64,000 nt of DNA from CAVVEQ01 sp963747315 (GCA_963747315.1 CAVVEQ010000013.1:1-64000); one strand, 5' to 3'; numbered from the stretch's first letter, positions 9,627 through 17,698 are shown. The notes: a model not told the origin generated them from the letters alone. Made by a program: numbers and translations.

Positions 9627-10346
9627 ATGGAACTATTGAGTATGGAAACATCCAATATTGGGATCTGGTTGGCATTCATAGCCGGTCTGGCATCCTTTTT
9701 ATCTCCCTGCGTCCTGGCTCTCGTTCCCGTCTATATCGGGTACCTGGGTGGTCGGGCAGCTGGTGAAGATTATTCTCGTTCTGATCGATGGTCAACATTT
9801 TTTCATGGACTCGCGTTCGTCTTTGGCTTTAGCCTGGTTTTCATCCTGTTCAACATCATCGCGGCATCTCTAGGTCTACTGCTTTCGGATTTTCAATCCT
9901 GGTTATCAAAACTCGGTGGGATCGTAGTGGTCATTTTTGGAATTCATCTTACCGGGTTGTATAGGATTCCCTGGCTGGATTATGAACGAAAAATCAATCG
10001 TCCTGTTCCAAAACGGTTCGGACTTTTCACCTCTTTTGTTTTTGGGATCATTTTTTCTGCCGGGTGGACCCCTTGTGTAGGCCCTGTCCTCGGCTGGATC
10101 ATGACGTTCTCGCTGAACGGTGGTTCAATACTGAAGGGGATAGTATTCGGGGCAGCCTATTCCGCTGGTATGGCGGTCCCTTTCCTCGTTGCGGCGATTG
10201 GAATTGGGTGGGTGACGGTCATTCTACGCAGGTATTCCCGGGTAATGAGGATGACCGAGATCATAATGGGGATCATTATGATCATTGCTGGTTTGCTACT
10301 TTTTTTTGATTCGTTCTCCATCGTAACAAATATCCTCCAGGTTTAG
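9627..10346 (+). CDS. CcdA-like cytochrome c biogenesis / thiol-disulfide transmembrane protein
   Basis: About 239 residues with six hydrophobic segments. It has the two conserved Cys motifs of CcdA/DsbD-beta: FLSPCVL in the first helix and GWTPCVGP in the fourth. Such proteins carry reducing equivalents across the membrane for cytochrome c maturation or periplasmic disulfide reduction. I chose ATG 9627 (AAAGG upstream); ATG 9642 is an alternative. No thioredoxin-like or resB partner is adjacent, so its partner is not shown here. Confidence 0.88.
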   Translation: MELLSMETSNIGIWLAFIAGLASFLSPCVLALVPVYIGYLGGRAAGEDYSRSDRWSTFFHGLAFVFGFSLVFILFNIIAASLGLLLSDFQSWLSKLGGIVVVIFGIHLTGLYRIPWLDYERKINRPVPKRFGLFTSFVFGIIFSAGWTPCVGPVLGWIMTFSLNGGSILKGIVFGAAYSAGMAVPFLVAAIGIGWVTVILRRYSRVMRMTEIIMGIIMIIAGLLLFFDSFSIVTNILQV

Positions 10347-10466
10347 TCATGGGCAAACCATGCATTATTCAAGACATCGACAATACTTGTATTGATTTTC
10401 CATCTGAAACAACTTATAATCTTAAATCAGATCGTTTAAAAACTTTTCCGGAAAAGGAGATTTGAA

Positions 10467-10901
10467 GTGACATACGGACCAGTTGATTTCCTTGCCCTGC
10501 AATTCAGGGGCAACAATTTCAAAGGCGAGATCCTGAAAGAGTTGAATAAACTGATGGCCTCCAAGACTATCCGAATAATCGATTTAGTGATCGTTTATAA
10601 GGATGCTCAGGGTCAGGTGACCGTGAAAGAAATACAGGAACCGGATGTGGATTTCGTCGCCATCTTTGATCCCACCAAGGTGGAAACCCAGGGCATGATC
10701 AAGAAAGCTGATATAGACATGATCGCCCAAAACCTTGAGAATAATACGACTGCCAGCCTGATGCTTTTTGAAAACTTATGGGCAGTTGCCTTTAAAGAAG
10801 CTGTATTACGGGCAGATGGAGAGTTGCTTATGCAGGAACGCATCCCCCATGAAGTTGTGCTTGAAGCAGTGGATAGCCTCGCGCTTGCTGACAAAGCATA
10901 G
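10467..10901 (+). CDS. DUF6325-like small acidic protein
   Basis: 144 residues, soluble, with no signal peptide or membrane segment. It starts with YGPVDFLALQF and alternates strands and helices (IRIIDLVIVYKD, then LMLFENLWAVAFKEAV). This pattern matches the DUF6325 family, whose role is not known. The start is GTG 10467, supported by AAAAGGAGA at 6-7 bases. It is followed after 36 bases by a SHOCT-domain gene on the same strand, so the two probably form one transcript ending at the terminator near 11330. Confidence 0.7.
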   Translation: MTYGPVDFLALQFRGNNFKGEILKELNKLMASKTIRIIDLVIVYKDAQGQVTVKEIQEPDVDFVAIFDPTKVETQGMIKKADIDMIAQNLENNTTASLMLFENLWAVAFKEAVLRADGELLMQERIPHEVVLEAVDSLALADKA

Positions 10902-10937
10902 TATTTCGAAAAATTTCTAAAACATGTTGGAGGAAAA

Positions 10938-11246
10938 ATGAGAATCGTACGCAGAAGAGCAGTAGGCCGCCAGGTCGTTCGTGTTGCTGCCACAACCGCA
11001 GTCGTTGCCGGAACCGCTGGAGCAGTCCGTCATGCGCAGGATCAGAAATATGCCAATCAGGCGGAAGCCCAGGCTCCCGCTGAGCCGGAAGTTGTATACG
11101 TGCAAGCACCCGCGGCTCCGCAGGCTGCTGCACCAGCAGGTGATGACCTCAATTCCCAGTTGATGCAGCTTTCCCAGCTGCACAATGCCGGTGTCCTCTC
11201 GGACGAGGAATTCACGCAAGCCAAGGCGAAGTTGCTCGGCGGTTAA
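10938..11246 (+). CDS. SHOCT-domain protein
   Basis: 102 residues. A basic N-terminus (RIVRRRAVGRQVVR) and an Ala/Thr/Val hydrophobic stretch may form one short membrane or amphipathic helix. An Ala/Pro/Gln linker follows, and the C-terminal 30 residues form a SHOCT motif (LMQLSQLHNAGVLSDEEF then AKAKLL), a short domain that often binds oligomeric partners. A strong ribosome site (TTGGAGGAAAA) precedes the ATG. Role unknown; the DUF6325 gene upstream is the natural candidate partner. Confidence 0.8.
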   Translation: MRIVRRRAVGRQVVRVAATTAVVAGTAGAVRHAQDQKYANQAEAQAPAEPEVVYVQAPAAPQAAAPAGDDLNSQLMQLSQLHNAGVLSDEEFTQAKAKLLGG

Positions 11247-11303
11247 TCAAGTTCATCTAAAGGCTCCCTCGAGATTCTTCTAATCTCCAGGGGAAATGCT
11301 GAT

Positions 11304-11354
11304 TACCAGCCTGAGATTTCGGGATCGACCCGAATTCTGAGGCTGGTATTTTTA
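11304..11354 (+). terminator. Rho-independent terminator after the SHOCT gene
   Basis: Long imperfect hairpin: outer arms TACCAGCCT and AGGCTGGTA, inner arms TTCGGG and CCCGAA, followed by TTTTTATT. It separates the DUF6325/SHOCT pair from the channel gene. Confidence 0.8.
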
Positions 11355-11393
11355 TTGCAACATATCTGGAATTCATTTCTTACGGAGGGAAGT

Positions 11394-12059
11394 ATGGCTG
11401 AGAAAAAGGAATTAAAAAACCTCGGTTATGAGATTTTTATCGGGGTCCTCTCAATATTATCCATTTTTAATCTTATCGTTGGCATATTCACCCAGGATCC
11501 GGATATTAGTAATGTTTTAATGATCATGAATGGTGTATATAGCGTCATTTTCATGGCTGACTTTATCTACAGGATTGCCACCGCTCCTTCGAAAAGCAAT
11601 TATTTTTTCCGGCAATTCGGTTGGGCGGATCTACTCGCCAGCCTTCCTTTTGAGCAAACAAAAATATTGAGGGTCTTCCGATTGGTGCGTGTGTACCGAT
11701 TAATGAAAAAAGTCGGCCCTAAAACAATCCTGAATACATTGATCAAGGACCGAGCTGGAAGCGCATTAATTATTTTGCTGCTGATGGGGTTTCTAGTGCT
11801 GGAGTTTGGCAGCCTGGCAATATTGAGGGCTGAAAAATTAAATCCAGACGCAAATATCAAAACAGCCTCCGACGCGATCTGGTACACGATGGTTACCATT
11901 TCTACTGTTGGATACGGAGATAGGTACCCGACTACAAATTGGGGAAGAATTATTGGGGCGGTGATCATTATTGTCGGGGTAGGTATCTTCGGTACATTTA
12001 CCGGGTACCTGGCCAACCTGTTCTTATCCCCGCAGAAAAAAGAAGAATCCAGTAATTAA
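11394..12059 (+). CDS. Voltage-gated-type potassium channel subunit
   Basis: 221 residues. Four hydrophobic segments precede the pore region, and one basic helix (RVFRLVRVYRLMKK) looks like a voltage-sensor S4 or its linker. The pore loop has the K+ selectivity filter TVGYGD preceded by AIWYTMVTIS, and a last helix rich in Gly/Ile. This is a six-helix-type channel without a C-terminal RCK or cyclic-nucleotide domain. ATG 11394 has CGGAGGGAAGT directly upstream; an earlier in-frame ATG at 11355 lies inside the preceding terminator region and is rejected. Confidence 0.9.
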   Translation: MAEKKELKNLGYEIFIGVLSILSIFNLIVGIFTQDPDISNVLMIMNGVYSVIFMADFIYRIATAPSKSNYFFRQFGWADLLASLPFEQTKILRVFRLVRVYRLMKKVGPKTILNTLIKDRAGSALIILLLMGFLVLEFGSLAILRAEKLNPDANIKTASDAIWYTMVTISTVGYGDRYPTTNWGRIIGAVIIIVGVGIFGTFTGYLANLFLSPQKKEESSN

Positions 12060-12138
12060 TTCGACAGATTCTCTTCCGAAATTCCTATAAGGATGGGAAT
12101 ATAATTCCTGATCTAGTAAAAGGAAAATGGAGCGTATT

Positions 12139-12777
12139 ATGGACAAGAAATTTCTATTTCTGATCTTAGGAGTTTTGGTTGTTCTGGCTTTCCTATTTTT
12201 TCGTTCCTGCCAAACTACTGCATCTCCAAATGAACCTACGAAAATCCCAACTCTTGCTCCTGTGAATTCGATCACGCCCACACCGAAAACGGAACTGACC
12301 AATACACCGGTCAAACCCACCTCAATTCCTTCCTTAGCAGCAAGTCCAACCGCAAAACCTCAACCTACAAATACCCAGGTTACGCAGCCACAACCCACAT
12401 TAACCTCAGCCCCAACCAAGAACCCCATCCAGTTGATCAATTGGGAATGGATCAGCTTGAAAAATAATTCAACTGGCGAAACCAAGCTGAACCCAGACCC
12501 CAAGTATTACACGATCATTTTCTATCCCGATGGTTCGATTTCTGGCAATGTTGACTGTAACACTTTTAAAGGCAATTATTCAACAAACAATGGCCTCACG
12601 ATCAATGTGACCGGAACGACAAGAATGGCTTGTGAACCGGGTTCGATGGAGTCCGAATACCTTGAATTACTGGAAGAAATCGTAGCTGGCGGCCCGGACG
12701 GAAAAGGCGGCCTCGCGCTAGAAACGGCGGGCGGGGAGAAACGGATGGAGTTCCAAAACGGTGGTCCTGCGCAGTAA
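12139..12777 (+). CDS. Exported META/HslJ-type domain protein
   Basis: 212 residues. The N-terminus has KK plus a strongly hydrophobic helix (about residues 5-20), giving a signal anchor; the following FRSC is a poor lipobox. A Thr/Pro-rich linker covers about residues 30-100. The rest is a META-like domain: WEWISLKNN, FYPDGSISGNVDCNTFKGNY, and a conserved Cys pair with MACEPG. These domains occur in HslJ-type envelope stress proteins, but function is not well known. ATG 12139 has GGAG at 6 bases; ATG 12127 is an alternative. Confidence 0.72.
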   Translation: MDKKFLFLILGVLVVLAFLFFRSCQTTASPNEPTKIPTLAPVNSITPTPKTELTNTPVKPTSIPSLAASPTAKPQPTNTQVTQPQPTLTSAPTKNPIQLINWEWISLKNNSTGETKLNPDPKYYTIIFYPDGSISGNVDCNTFKGNYSTNNGLTINVTGTTRMACEPGSMESEYLELLEEIVAGGPDGKGGLALETAGGEKRMEFQNGGPAQ

Positions 12778-12805
12778 CAGAATGTATCTTAAGATAAAAC
12801 AACAA

Positions 12806-12829
12806 AACCCCGGAACCCCGGGGTTTTTC
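12806..12829 (+). terminator. Terminator after the META-domain gene
   Basis: Arms AACCCCGG and CCGGGGTT with loop AACC, followed by TTTCTTT. It lies between the convergent META-domain and cupin genes and ends the plus-strand transcript. Confidence 0.85.
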
Positions 12830-12846
12830 TTTGCATCATCAAATAA

Positions 12847-13236
12847 TTAATGGTCTTCATGCTTTTCGGCTTCTTCAGCCTCTGCTTTTGTTTTATGAAT
12901 GGTTCCATCCGGGTGGTTGGGTGGAGAATAAACCGTATAGAGTTTTAACTTCGAGGTTTTTGAGGTATTGATCACATTATGGTATGTACCCGCCGGCACA
13001 ACAGCAGCATCACTTGCGCAGACCATATGTTCTTCCCCGTTGTTCAGGACGAATTTTGCCTCCCCTTCCTCGACCCGGAAGAACTGGTCCACATGGTTAT
13101 GGACTTCATTGCCGATCTCTTCGCCTGGTTGTAAGCACATCACTACCAACTGGGCATGTTTCCCTGTGAAAAGCACCTTCCGGAAGAATTCATTTTGCAG
13201 CGTCTGTGTTTCTATGGATCCAAAATAGCCTGTCAT
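12847..13236 (-). CDS. Single-domain cupin
   Basis: 129 residues. The fold is a small cupin: motif 1 PGEEIGNEVHNHVDQFFRVEEGE with metal-ligand-like His and Glu, and motif 2 VVPAGTYHNVINTS. The tail is Lys/Glu/His-rich (EAEKHEDH). Such proteins are metal-binding isomerases, dioxygenases or sensors; this one cannot be placed further. GGAGGTTACAAA precedes the ATG. It starts 87 bases after the ACR3 stop on the same strand and could be the last gene of the arsenic operon. Confidence 0.78.
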   Translation of the reverse strand: MTGYFGSIETQTLQNEFFRKVLFTGKHAQLVVMCLQPGEEIGNEVHNHVDQFFRVEEGEAKFVLNNGEEHMVCASDAAVVPAGTYHNVINTSKTSKLKLYTVYSPPNHPDGTIHKTKAEAEEAEKHEDH

Positions 13237-13323
13237 TTTGTAACCTCCAAAAAAATTGACTTATCCCGCATTCTTATCTTACTCTTTTTATTTAGGTATT
13301 CAATCGGCAAATTGGTTTGCTTT

Positions 13324-14379
13324 TTAGGGCTCCAGGGGAAACAGCTTTTGTTTTAATTTGAAGGCGGCGTTGACCAGCAGGATCATCACCGGCACCTCCA
13401 CCAGCGGACCGATCACCGCGGCGAAGGCTTCCCCCGAAGATATCCCGAAAACAGCCACGGCCACTGCGATGGCTAATTCAAAATTGTTGCTGGCTGCGGT
13501 AAAAGAAAGGGTAACGGTTTTCTTGTAGTTTGCTCCCGCTGCCTTGCTCATGTAGAAACTTGCAAAGAACATGATCACAAAATAGAGCAACAGGGGGATG
13601 GCGATGAGCACCACATCCTGCGGGAATGTGACGATTTTTTCTCCCTGGAGGGAAAACATCACCACGATGGTGAATAGTAGGGCTATGAGGGTGATGGGGC
13701 TGATTTTGGGGATGAATTTATCGTGATACCACGCTTTCCCTTTGGTCTTGACAAGGATCAGGCGCGTAAAGAAACCAGCCAGGAAGGGGATGCCTAGATA
13801 GATGAATACGCTCTTAGCGATATCACTGATCGTGATTGGCACTGAGGTGCCAGGGAAACCAAACCAGGTTGGCAAAACAGTAAGGAATATATAAGCGTAA
13901 AAGCTGTAAAACAGAACCTGGAAAATGCTGTTGAAGGCCACCAACCCGGCCGCGTATTCGGTATCGCCTTTGGCGAGGTCGTTCCAGACAATTACCATGG
14001 CTATGCAGCGGGCAATCCCGATCAGGATCAAGCCGTACATGAACTCGGGGTGCGTGTTCAAAAAGATCACGGCGAGAATGAACATCAGGATGGGGCCGAT
14101 GATCCAGTTCTGCACCAGGGATAGGCTGAGCACTTTGCGGTCCCGGAAGACGTTGCCAAGCTCTTCATAATGCACTTTCGCCAGGGGAGGGTACATCATC
14201 AGGATCAACCCTATAGCGATGGGGATGTTGGTGGTTCCAACGGAAACAGACTCGTTCCAGGCTTGCACTTCGGCCGGGAAGAAATACCCGATGGCGACCC
14301 CGACTGCCATCGCCAGGAAGATCCACAGCGTCAGGTAGCGGTTGAGGAAAGAGAGTTTTTTCGTTGGTTGCTCGTTCAT
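13324..14379 (-). CDS. acr3: ACR3-family arsenite efflux transporter
   Basis: 351 residues with ten hydrophobic segments, the normal ACR3 length. It exports As(III) across the cytoplasmic membrane. The conserved Cys of the family lies in GIARCIAMVIVWNDLA in helix 4, and the SFTAASNNFELAIAVAVAVFG stretch (interrupted here for length: SFTAASNNFELAIA) marks helix 9. It follows arsC by 8 bases and completes the arsenate reduction and export route of this operon. Confidence 0.95.
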   Translation of the reverse strand: MNEQPTKKLSFLNRYLTLWIFLAMAVGVAIGYFFPAEVQAWNESVSVGTTNIPIAIGLILMMYPPLAKVHYEELGNVFRDRKVLSLSLVQNWIIGPILMFILAVIFLNTHPEFMYGLILIGIARCIAMVIVWNDLAKGDTEYAAGLVAFNSIFQVLFYSFYAYIFLTVLPTWFGFPGTSVPITISDIAKSVFIYLGIPFLAGFFTRLILVKTKGKAWYHDKFIPKISPITLIALLFTIVVMFSLQGEKIVTFPQDVVLIAIPLLLYFVIMFFASFYMSKAAGANYKKTVTLSFTAASNNFELAIAVAVAVFGISSGEAFAAVIGPLVEVPVMILLVNAAFKLKQKLFPLEP

Positions 14380-14387
14380 GGCTTCTC

Positions 14388-14789
14388 CTATTCGTATTTA
14401 TTTAAAATTTGGGGGATTTCTACGGCAATTGCATCCCGAACCGTACGGAAATCGGTAATATCCCCAGTTTTCGCGGGATCGGGAAAACTGTGGTGAACCC
14501 TTTTCCCTTTACCAAGCCACGCCGGGCATTCCTCCGCGGCGGAATCGCATACGGTGACGATTAGGTCAAAACTGGTCTCATAAAAGACATCCACGGGTTT
14601 GGATTCTCCAGAATGGTTGATACCTATTTCCTGCAAAACTTCAATAGCCAGGGGATGGATAAAACCTGCCGGTCGTGTACCGGCACTGATGGCATCCCAT
14701 TTATCGCTTAGGCGGTCATTTACGATCGCTTCCGCCATCTGGGAGCGGCACGAATTCCCGGTGCAAAGGAAGAGTACTTTCTTTTTCAT
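14388..14789 (-). CDS. arsC: Arsenate reductase, LMW-phosphatase (thioredoxin-coupled) type
   Basis: 133 residues. It reduces As(V) to As(III) using a chain of three Cys residues. The P-loop is LCTGNSCRS, with catalytic Cys9 and Arg15. The two resolving Cys lie in VTVCDSAAEECP, and the aspartate in FPDPAKT completes the site. This is the thioredoxin-linked class. Fittingly, the gene overlaps by 4 bases with a small thioredoxin-like gene encoded upstream. Confidence 0.95.
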   Translation of the reverse strand: MKKKVLFLCTGNSCRSQMAEAIVNDRLSDKWDAISAGTRPAGFIHPLAIEVLQEIGINHSGESKPVDVFYETSFDLIVTVCDSAAEECPAWLGKGKRVHHSFPDPAKTGDITDFRTVRDAIAVEIPQILNKYE

Positions 14790-15037
14790 AAGGTTTCCAG
14801 AGCTGAAGTGAGCATGGTGGTGATTTCCGCTTCGCTGGGAATCCGCCCGGCTGAAACAACCTTCTCGTTGATCACCAATCCCGGCGTTGCAAGGATTTTA
14901 TATTTCGCAATTTCTTCACGGTCGGTAACCTTTTCAACGGTTGCGTCAATAGCCAGATACTCTACAGCGTGTTTCGTTACGGCAGCCAGAGTCTGGCAAT
15001 TCTGGCAGCCGGAACCGAGTACTTTTATCGTTAGCAT
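14786..15037 (-). CDS. Small thioredoxin-like protein (CxxC, redox-active disulfide protein)
   Basis: 83 residues with a thioredoxin-like fold of the MTH895 type. The active motif is GSGCQNCQTL at residues 8-17, and the cis-proline loop is ATPGLVINEKVV. It probably recycles ArsC or passes thiol electrons to other proteins of the operon. It overlaps arsC by 4 bases, which suggests coupled translation. It also follows the OsmC-like gene by 60 bases. Confidence 0.88.
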   Translation of the reverse strand: MLTIKVLGSGCQNCQTLAAVTKHAVEYLAIDATVEKVTDREEIAKYKILATPGLVINEKVVSAGRIPSEAEITTMLTSALETL

Positions 15038-15097
15038 AAATTCATTTCTCCTTGAGAGTTCATTTTCATTATATGAAACATTGGCATTGGTAGTCTT

Positions 15098-15550
15098 TTA
15101 TGTAACTACCTCAATCTTTGGTTCAATAACGATCTCGGATTTCACGGAATTTGCGACCAGGCTGTATTTTTGCGCCGCTGCCACGCCTTTTTGAATTCTC
15201 CCTCGAATGATTTCGAGGTCTTCATTTCCTGCCGAAACAAGGATGGATGGCCAGAAGTGTAAATGGGTGAAGATCTCCGTGCGGTCCAATTCGATTCGTT
15301 TGGTTCCTTCCGCGCGGCATTCATAGGAAAGCAGGTTTAATTTATACCTCCCGCAAGCCCAAATGAACATCATCATGATGCAGGTGTTCGCCGCTGCGAC
15401 GAAGGCGTCTTCGGGAGTGAGCACTCCGGGGTGACCTTGGGCATCTGGGGGAGCGGAAAAATCCATTTCCGGCCCGTTTCCCATAACGATGTGACCCCAG
15501 TGCTCGCCTTTCCAGGTAACTGTGGTGTTATAAGTAGCCGTCTGGCTCAT
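15098..15550 (-). CDS. OsmC-like peroxiredoxin-type protein
   Basis: 150 residues. The N-terminal strand region (TVTWKGEHWGHIVMGNGPEMDFSAPP, in part) and the helix TPEDAFVAAANTCIMMMFI fit the OsmC/Ohr family. The first catalytic Cys sits in ANTCIMMMF. The second expected Cys is at SYECRAEG, as in OsmC proteins that reduce organic hydroperoxides with dithiols, often lipoyl groups. That is notable because a lipoyl-carrier-like protein is encoded in the same operon. The start overlaps the preceding stop by 4 bases. Confidence 0.85.
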   Translation of the reverse strand: MSQTATYNTTVTWKGEHWGHIVMGNGPEMDFSAPPDAQGHPGVLTPEDAFVAAANTCIMMMFIWACGRYKLNLLSYECRAEGTKRIELDRTEIFTHLHFWPSILVSAGNEDLEIIRGRIQKGVAAAQKYSLVANSVKSEIVIEPKIEVVT

Positions 15551-16294
15551 TTATTAATCTCCGATTTGCAATATGAGGCGTATTCCTGAAAGATCGCATT
15601 CCGATATTCGTCATCCATACCAGCCGGAATATGGTTATAGACTTTCACTGTCTCTAAAAGCTCGATAGCAGTCGCAGAAGAGAGGTCCTTTCCGTCCTGA
15701 CGAAAATTCTCGAAGATCAAAGGCAGGGCGACCAGGCTGATATTCTCTCCATTGATAAAGACTCCTGGACGGGAATGCCAGAGCCACATGAACAGGTGGC
15801 TAGCTTTCCAGAATTATTACCATCGGCTGGAAGCGGGTTGGCGACACCGGGATCCTCAAATGCACCTGCTCTGCGGTTCCAGTGTTTTCCAAGCAGTTCA
15901 TCGACCAAAACGGCTATTTTTACCGCAGTGGCATCTACGGCTTGTATTCCGGCTGGATTTAAGGTGCCGTCGACCTTCAGGTTTGGAGAAAGTTATTTTC
16001 CAAAATTATGTCGCGGACCATGATACTGGCGGCAGGTTTACTGGAATATTTTTCTGTGCCGCGGGCTGCGCAGCGCAGCTCGCATCCATCCACGGCAATG
16101 GTTGGATAAAATTTCGCGAAAGCCCGGTCACCTTCGCCACCCGCGAGGAAGAGCGGCAGGCAGATGGTCACGGTATCCTCCGGGCGGAGTTGATCCAATA
16201 CTTTCCGTGTGGCCAGGCGGGTTATCGTTCCTTCAGCCAGCTCTTCGCCAGAACAGGAAACAATTCCGACCTTCTTTTTTGGCAGGTCAGGCAT
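15547..16294 (-). CDS. DGC-domain (putative zinc-binding) protein with C-terminal redox-like extension (two frameshifts)
   Basis: Starts at ATG 16294, overlapping the previous gene by 8 bases. The first part has the DGC family pattern: VGIVSCSGEEL, FLAGGEGDRAF, and IAVDGCELRCAARG. One missing base in a TTT run near 15985 moves the frame; the reading then continues as LKVDGTLNPAGIQAVDATAV and VDELLGK and on to the thiol-rich CSCGSG. A second missing base near 15770 leads into GVFINGENISLVALPLIF and a NHIPAGMDDEYRNAI tail that ends at 15547. Repaired length is about 249 residues. Function is unproven; the Cys motifs suggest metal or metalloid binding. Confidence 0.65.
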
Positions 16295-16722
16295 TTTGGT
16301 CCCTTTTTGAATCGGCTGCCATGTTGTCGATTGTGATGGAGGCTTCATCTGCCAGAGCTTTTGCCAGCCTGACCCCATTTTCATTGAGCTCTGAAATTCC
16401 CTCGGGTCTGAATTCTTTATACCGGCGGTAAACATCCAGGACATCGAACTCCTGTGTGATCTTCCCGCCATTTTCCTTTACCATCTTACTGGCACAGGCC
16501 AGCTTACACCCGTCGATGGTGATAGCCGGATTTCCCGTAACTATCGCGACGGCTGACTCTTCCCCCATAACAAGCTTGGCGAGCGCGACGAGTTGTGTGT
16601 CTTCTGGTCGAAGGTCTTCGGTGATGATGTATGCCGCTTCACGGCTGACAGATCCGAACGCTTTCCCGATCCCGCTGCAGGGGACAATTACTACTTTTGT
16701 GGATTCTTTGCTCTTTTGACAT
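16287..16722 (-). CDS. Second DGC-domain (putative zinc-binding) protein (one frameshift)
   Basis: The ATG at 16722 overlaps the stop of the GcvH-like gene (TAATG). After six or seven codons one extra base near 16700 shifts the frame. The homologous reading is then STKVVIVPCSGIGKAFG, ITEDLRPEDT, VTGNPAITIDGCKLACASKM and a helical C-terminus. Repaired length is about 144 residues. It shares the PCSG and DGC-x3-C pattern with the gene downstream, so the two are paralogues, one short and one extended. The four conserved Cys are thought to bind zinc; As(III) or another soft metal is possible. Confidence 0.68.
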
Positions 16723-17171
16723 TAACTATTTATCTCCCGCTCTGCATCCGCTTTCATCTTTTCGAAATATGTCTTTGGATCTAGAAGATGGACTTTCTCA
16801 GCATTCCAATCGCTAGCTTCGATCACTGCCAGCCAGCCGTTTCCAAAAGGATCCTGATTAATCGCTTCAGGCGCAGCGGTAAGGACCGGATTTACCTCAA
16901 CAATTTTTCCAGTGATCGGCGAACGGCAGTTCGACATTAACTTTCATGGTTTCGATGGTCGCCACCTCCGTGACCTTGCAGTGACTTCTTTCCCAACAGC
17001 CTTAATTTCAGCAAAAGCCACATCGCCGTTATGTTGTTGAAAGAAATCGGATACCCCGATTCGAACCCGGTTTCCATCGGGTTGTAACCAAAGGCCTTCA
17101 ACGCTGTATAGCCGGTCCGTTGCGACTTTGAAAATGAACTTGTCCACCATTGTTTCTAGGTATTCAGGCAC
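16722..17171 (-). CDS. GcvH-like lipoyl-carrier protein inside the ars operon (two compensating shifts)
   Basis: About 149 residues from GTG 17171, which has GGAG at 7 bases. The fold is that of glycine-cleavage H proteins: RLYSVEGLWLQPDGNRVRIG, SDFFQQHNGDVAF, then SPITGKIVEVNPVL, INQDPFGNGWLAVIEASD and LLDPKTYFEKM. Between them, with one base missing near 16975 and one extra near 16929, the frame reads VATIETMKVNVELP. This places a lysine (codon 16942-16944) where H proteins carry lipoate. No gcvP, gcvT or lipoyl ligase gene is nearby, so a role in glycine cleavage is unlikely. A dithiol carrier for the arsenic proteins is an inference. Confidence 0.7.
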
Positions 17172-17261
17172 AATTATCTCCAAATGAGAACAGGGTGATA
17201 GAAAAAGTTCCAACATTAATATGGATGAATCTTGATGGATGATTATGTTTTTGAATTATTG

Positions 17262-17615
17262 TTAACATCCTTCACCGCGGCTTTTACTGCAATTGGGGCA
17301 GCAGCAATCAGGGGATGGAGCAAGATTTGGGAGTGGTAAACCTTGTATCTCTGCTGTCTGCCGAATAAGCTCCAAAAATTTCGGATTGATTAATCGGTAG
17401 TGTTTGTTTCTCCCCTGCCTGGTTACAGCTAGGATGCCTACTTTTCGAAGTGCCATCAGGTGCTGGGATAGATATGCCTGCCTCCAACCAAATGTGGCTT
17501 CCAAATGACATACGCAGGGTTCTTCTTCCCCGATAGCGAGCAAGATCTGAAGGCGCGGAACAGGGCTGATAGCTTGAAGGATCGTTGAGACAGATTGAAC
17601 AGAGGAAATATTCAT
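17262..17615 (-). CDS. arsR: ArsR-family metalloregulator of the arsenic operon
   Basis: 117 residues with a winged-helix domain: LQAISPVPRLQILLAIG, a CVCHLE motif at residues 34-39, and recognition helix AYLSQHLMALRKVGIL. The CVC pair at the start of the DNA-binding helix is the classic As(III) site of ArsR. The C-terminus adds further Cys (SPDCCCPNCSKS and a final GC), which may hold a second site. Its start codon lies within an inverted repeat and only a few bases after the predicted promoter, so the mRNA seems nearly leaderless. It is the first gene of the operon. Confidence 0.9.
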   Translation of the reverse strand: MNISSVQSVSTILQAISPVPRLQILLAIGEEEPCVCHLEATFGWRQAYLSQHLMALRKVGILAVTRQGRNKHYRLINPKFLELIRQTAEIQGLPLPNLAPSPDCCCPNCSKSRGEGC

Positions 17616-17656
17616 AATACTGAATATATCCTAACGCAGCCAAAGATATATGTCAA
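17608..17656 (-). promoter_or_regulatory. Promoter and ArsR-type operator of the arsenic operon
   Basis: On the minus strand TTGACA (17651-17656) and TAGGAT (17628-17633) are 17 bases apart. An inverted repeat, ATATTCA and TGAATAT with a 6-base centre (17608-17627), follows directly and covers the arsR start codon (17613-17615). This is the expected position for autorepression by ArsR. Confidence 0.75.
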
Positions 17657-17698
17657 GTAGGTTTGGAAAAATCCAAGCGAATAGGAAAGAATCTTGGC

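Noticed and set aside
16722..17171. Glycine cleavage system H protein acting in glycine catabolism
   Set aside because: No gcvT, gcvP, lpd or lipoyl synthesis genes adjoin it, and it is locked inside an arsenic operon by overlapping start and stop codons.
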